Shown: piece after piece, positions 61,484-64,000 of the stretch
How positions within the stretch are numbered: the first letter of the stretch is position 1
Layout: the number at the start of each line of letters is the position of its first letter
Assembly (NCBI RefSeq): GCF_001518815.1
Contig: NZ_CP013987.1
Span: 310,001-374,000, forward strand
From: Pseudomonas oryzihabitans
GTDB lineage: Bacteria > Pseudomonadota > Gammaproteobacteria > Pseudomonadales > Pseudomonadaceae
Length of the DNA stretch: 64,000 bases
Direction of reading: 5' to 3'
Notes under the pieces: generated by a model
Seen by the model: the letters and a program-made list of their open reading frames with translations, nothing else
The model's database searches: none
Told to the model about the DNA's origin: nothing
Position numbers and translations under genes: made by a program

Positions 61484-62767
61484 CTATCCCTGAGCACGGC
61501 ACCAGATGACGGGGTCCGTCGGGCGGCCCTGTTGGCGGATGGCGAAGTACAAGGCGGAGGCTTCCTGACCGCCGCTGGCGCCGACGGTCGCGATGGCATC
61601 CCCGGCCTTGACCACGTCACCTGCAGCCTTCAGCAGGCTCTGATTATGTCCGTACAGGCTGAGATAGCCATTCCCATGATCGATGATAACCAGCTGCCCG
61701 GCGCCTCTTAGCCAGTCGGCGAAGACTACCCGACCGCCGTGGACCGCCTTGACTCTGGTGCCGGCACCGGCAGCGATCAGGACGCCATCCCATTTCGCCC
61801 GAGGGTCGTCGCCACGGGCACTGCCGAAGCGCGCCACCAGGCGACCGTCGACCGGCCAGGGTAGCTTGCCACGGGCACTGGCGAAGGCGCCGCCATACGC
61901 AGGTGCTGCACTAGACACCGCCAGCTCCGGGGCGTTCGAGGGGCGGGGGGCTTTCGTATCGCTTTGCGCCTGGCGTCGCGCCGCTTCCCGCGCCTGGGCG
62001 GCACGGGCCTCGGCGAGCTGCCGCTGGCGGACTTCCTCGGCTTCGCGGGCCTGGCGGGCGAGGGTTTCCTCGATGGTCTTGAGCACCTTGTTGAGGGCTG
62101 CCTGATCCTGCTCGCGGCTCTCGATCTCGCGACTTTTGTCGCGGTAGTCCGAGTTGATCTTGGCCAGCGCCGCCTGACGCTCCTTGCGCACCTCGGCCAG
62201 GTCCGCCTGACGCTTCTCCAGGTCTTCGCGACGGGCGACCAGTTCGCTCTGCTCCTGCTGGATGCCCTGTTCCACGTCGCGCAATTCGCGCAGGGTGTCG
62301 TTGAAGGCGGCCAGCTGATCCAGGCGGGTGCGATTGAGGTAGTTGTAGTAGGTGAGGGTGCGGCTGACCTTTTCCGGATGCTCCTGATTGAGCAACAGCT
62401 TGAGGTATTCCTGGCGGCCACTCTGGTAGGCGGCGCGGACCTGCACGGCGATCAGCTTCTGTTGTTCAGCGCGAGACTGGTCGAGCTTCTGCTTGCGCCC
62501 GTCCAGCTCTTGCAGCTTTTTTTCGCCACTCTCCAGCTGCTTCTGCAGCGAATCCACCTGCTTTTCCAGCTCGCCCATCTGGGTCTCGGTACTCTGCAGC
62601 TGCTTTTGCACGCCAGACTTCTCGGCCTGCACCTGCTTGAGCACCTTCTGCATTTCCTGGATGTCCCGGCGGGCTTGCTCGATCTGCCGCTGGGTATCGG
62701 CGCGGTCGTCGGCCAAGGCAGGAGCGAGAACGCTGGCGAAGAGGAGAAGGGCGAGAACACGGCGCAT
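61484..62767 (-). CDS. envC: EnvC-type murein hydrolase activator
   Basis: Periplasmic activator of amidases at the division site, 427 aa. Signal peptide (about residues 1-19), a long coiled coil at about 20-250 (rich in Q, E, K), and a degenerate LytM domain at about 300-427. The metal-ligand HxH is absent: LYFAIRQQG stands where active enzymes have LHFEIR, which fits EnvC's non-catalytic role. First gene of the envC-ctpA-yibQ operon. Confidence 0.93.
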   Translation of the reverse strand: MRRVLALLLFASVLAPALADDRADTQRQIEQARRDIQEMQKVLKQVQAEKSGVQKQLQSTETQMGELEKQVDSLQKQLESGEKKLQELDGRKQKLDQSRAEQQKLIAVQVRAAYQSGRQEYLKLLLNQEHPEKVSRTLTYYNYLNRTRLDQLAAFNDTLRELRDVEQGIQQEQSELVARREDLEKRQADLAEVRKERQAALAKINSDYRDKSREIESREQDQAALNKVLKTIEETLARQAREAEEVRQRQLAEARAAQAREAARRQAQSDTKAPRPSNAPELAVSSAAPAYGGAFASARGKLPWPVDGRLVARFGSARGDDPRAKWDGVLIAAGAGTRVKAVHGGRVVFADWLRGAGQLVIIDHGNGYLSLYGHNQSLLKAAGDVVKAGDAIATVGASGGQEASALYFAIRQQGRPTDPVIWCRAQG

Positions 62768-62900
62768 GCGAAGTCGTACGTTTCGAGGGCGAAGCGCCTA
62801 GTATGCCCGTCACATCCGGCAAAAAAAACGGCAAGGCACGCCGTTCAGCGTTCACAGCCCGACCAGGCGGCCAGGCTGCGAACGAAGGGGCACTTCTACC

Positions 62901-63512
62901 TCAATAGCCAATTGTGAAACGGGTGCGATGGTGAGCGGGCCGTTCGACCTCGTCCAGCAGGGCCACGGCGAAGTCCTCGTAGGAGATCCGGCTGTCCCCG
63001 GCGGTGTCGAACAGCAGGGCATCGCGGCCCAGACGGAAATGACCGGTGCGCTCGCCAGGAGCGAAGACCATCTGCGGGCTGACGAAGACCCAGTCGAGGT
63101 CGCTGACCTCGCGGAGCGCTTCCAGAGTGGCGATGCCGGCACCGGCTTCGTGGCGATACTCCGCCGGAAAGGCCGGCGCATCGAAAAGGCGCGAGCCATC
63201 CGGCAGGCTGAGGCTGGCGGCGCCACCGACGATCAGCAGGCGCGGGATGCCCGCGGCTCGGGCGAAGTCGAGGAGGGCGGCCGGTGCCGTGTCGGCGAAT
63301 CTCAGACTGCTGAGCAATACTTCGCAACCGGCCAGGGCCTGGGCGGTTTCCGGTCTGGCGACATCGCCGGCAACCATGGTGAGGCCGGTCCGCGGAGCGA
63401 GTCGAGCGGGATCGCGCACCAGCGCGGTGACCTGATGGCCACGGGAAAGGGCTTCGTCGAGCAGGCGGCTGCCCACATTGCCGGTAGCGCCGAGCAGGGC
63501 GATGGAGGTCAT
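62901..63512 (-). CDS. NAD(P)-binding Rossmann protein (NmrA/SDR-like)
   Basis: Cytosolic protein of 203 aa. The start is a clean nucleotide-binding loop MTSIALLGATGNVGSRLLDE (GxxGxxG), then VTALVRDPARL and GDVARPETAQALAGCEVLLS, with FVSPQMVFAPGERTGHFRLG near the end. Probably an NADPH-dependent reductase or redox sensor of the NmrA/atypical SDR class. ATG 63512 is chosen at the Rossmann start. It sits between envC and a rhodanese gene, where other Pseudomonas carry gpmI. Confidence 0.85.
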   Translation of the reverse strand: MTSIALLGATGNVGSRLLDEALSRGHQVTALVRDPARLAPRTGLTMVAGDVARPETAQALAGCEVLLSSLRFADTAPAALLDFARAAGIPRLLIVGGAASLSLPDGSRLFDAPAFPAEYRHEAGAGIATLEALREVSDLDWVFVSPQMVFAPGERTGHFRLGRDALLFDTAGDSRISYEDFAVALLDEVERPAHHRTRFTIGY

Positions 63513-63694
63513 GGCGAGGTTCCTTGAAAATGACGGGAAGCCAAGCCTAGGCAGAGTCGCGAAAACCGCCAAGAAGGCAGCTTGAGGTGTGCTGGTTACC
63601 TGCCGATAACCCGCGGTCGTCGAGGGTATGGCGCTACCGGGGGGCTGTGTATACTGGCCGGCATTTTTAGCCCTTCTTGGATAGCTCTTTCATT

Positions 63695-64000
63695 ATGGAA
63701 TTTATCGGTCGGTTGGTCGAATTCGCCACCCATCATCCGCTGCTCGTCGCCGCCTTCCTGGCCATCGTCGCCCTGATGCTGTTCAACGAAACCCGTCGGG
63801 GCGGTCGCAGCCTGTCCACCGGCGAGCTCACCAACCTGCTCAACCGCGAGCAGGGTGTAGTCCTCGATATCCGTCCGAGCAAGGACTTCGCCGCCGGGCA
63901 TATCGTCGGCGCGTTGAACATCGCTCAGGAGAAAGTCGCCAGCAGCCTGTCTCTACTGGAGAAGCACAAGGCCAAGACCTTGATCGTGGTGGACAGCGCC
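63695..64000 (+). CDS. Rhodanese-like protein, C-terminus beyond window
   Basis: First 102 codons of a membrane-anchored rhodanese. A helix (HHPLLVAAFLAIVALMLFNE, about residues 14-33) is followed by the rhodanese start SLSTGELTNLLNREQGVVLD and IRPSKDFAAGHIVGALNIAQ. The catalytic Cys would lie beyond the window. A TATACT -10 sits about 40 bp before the ATG. In other Pseudomonas this gene precedes grx and secB. Confidence 0.88.
   Translation, partial: MEFIGRLVEFATHHPLLVAAFLAIVALMLFNETRRGGRSLSTGELTNLLNREQGVVLDIRPSKDFAAGHIVGALNIAQEKVASSLSLLEKHKAKTLIVVDSA

Overview
The window is chromosomal DNA of a high-GC Pseudomonas. The signs are SutA, the glnK-amtB / ubiK / yifB neighbourhood, the asmA-mutY-yggX and hisB-hisH-DUF2164-hisA-hisF blocks, the envC-ctpA-yibQ block, and REP-type intergenic repeats ending in a CGCTCCTACAGGG core. 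The complete xylose isomerase / xylFGH locus fits the P. oryzihabitans / P. psychrotolerans group better than P. aeruginosa. That species guess is inference from gene content. About 70 protein genes, one tRNA and many regulatory sites are supported. No phage, insertion-sequence transposase, CRISPR array or rRNA is visible.

Layout. 1-2.7 kb: a minus-strand alaX / Fe(II)-2OG oxygenase / LysE-exporter operon facing a divergent LysR gene. 2.8-9.2 kb: a sugar porter behind a LacI-type operator, a UPF0158 protein, an orphan AAA ATPase with 10-bp tandem repeats in its promoter, gcvR, a phosphorylcholine phosphatase and a citrate-type MFS carrier. 9.4-13.3 kb: an OPT transporter and a LysR / aldo-keto reductase divergent pair. 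13.3-16.6 kb: a stress and envelope group (50-residue hydrophilin, DUF3618 / holin-like / hydrophilic three-gene operon, dps). 16.6-23.2 kb: xylR, xylA and xylFGH, followed by a tandem array of about 120-bp composite REP repeats. 23.7-37.8 kb: accessory genes (antiporter, GNATs, AraC-azlCD, ParA, DUF1264, zinc-ribbon membrane protein, EamA, DUF1275 coupled to a hybrid kinase and a LuxR-type response regulator, MATE). 37.9-41.3 kb: GcvA-like LysR, a chemoreceptor with a clear sigma-28 promoter, and a 63-residue protein behind a perfect LexA box. 41.3-49.3 kb: yifB, ubiK, NtrC/sigma-54-controlled glnK-amtB, yjbQ, sutA, small envelope proteins, a His-rich metal-binding protein, tRNA-Phe and a 206-bp MITE-like element. 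49.0-64 kb: yggX-mutY-asmA, an OFA carrier, the histidine operon with two tandem solute-binding paralogues, yibQ-ctpA-envC, an NAD(P)-binding protein and the start of a rhodanese gene.

Functional themes. Xylose is taken up by XylFGH and isomerised by XylA under XylR, but no xylulokinase gene lies in the window. GlnK-AmtB carries tandem NtrC sites upstream of a sigma-54 promoter. Cell-wall hydrolysis control (EnvC, CtpA, YibQ) is one overlapping operon. The candidates I find most likely to be new are the AlaX/oxygenase/LysE operon, the LexA-box microprotein, the DUF1275-kinase coupling, the MITE-like element before tRNA-Phe, and a xylR tail encoded through the dps terminator.
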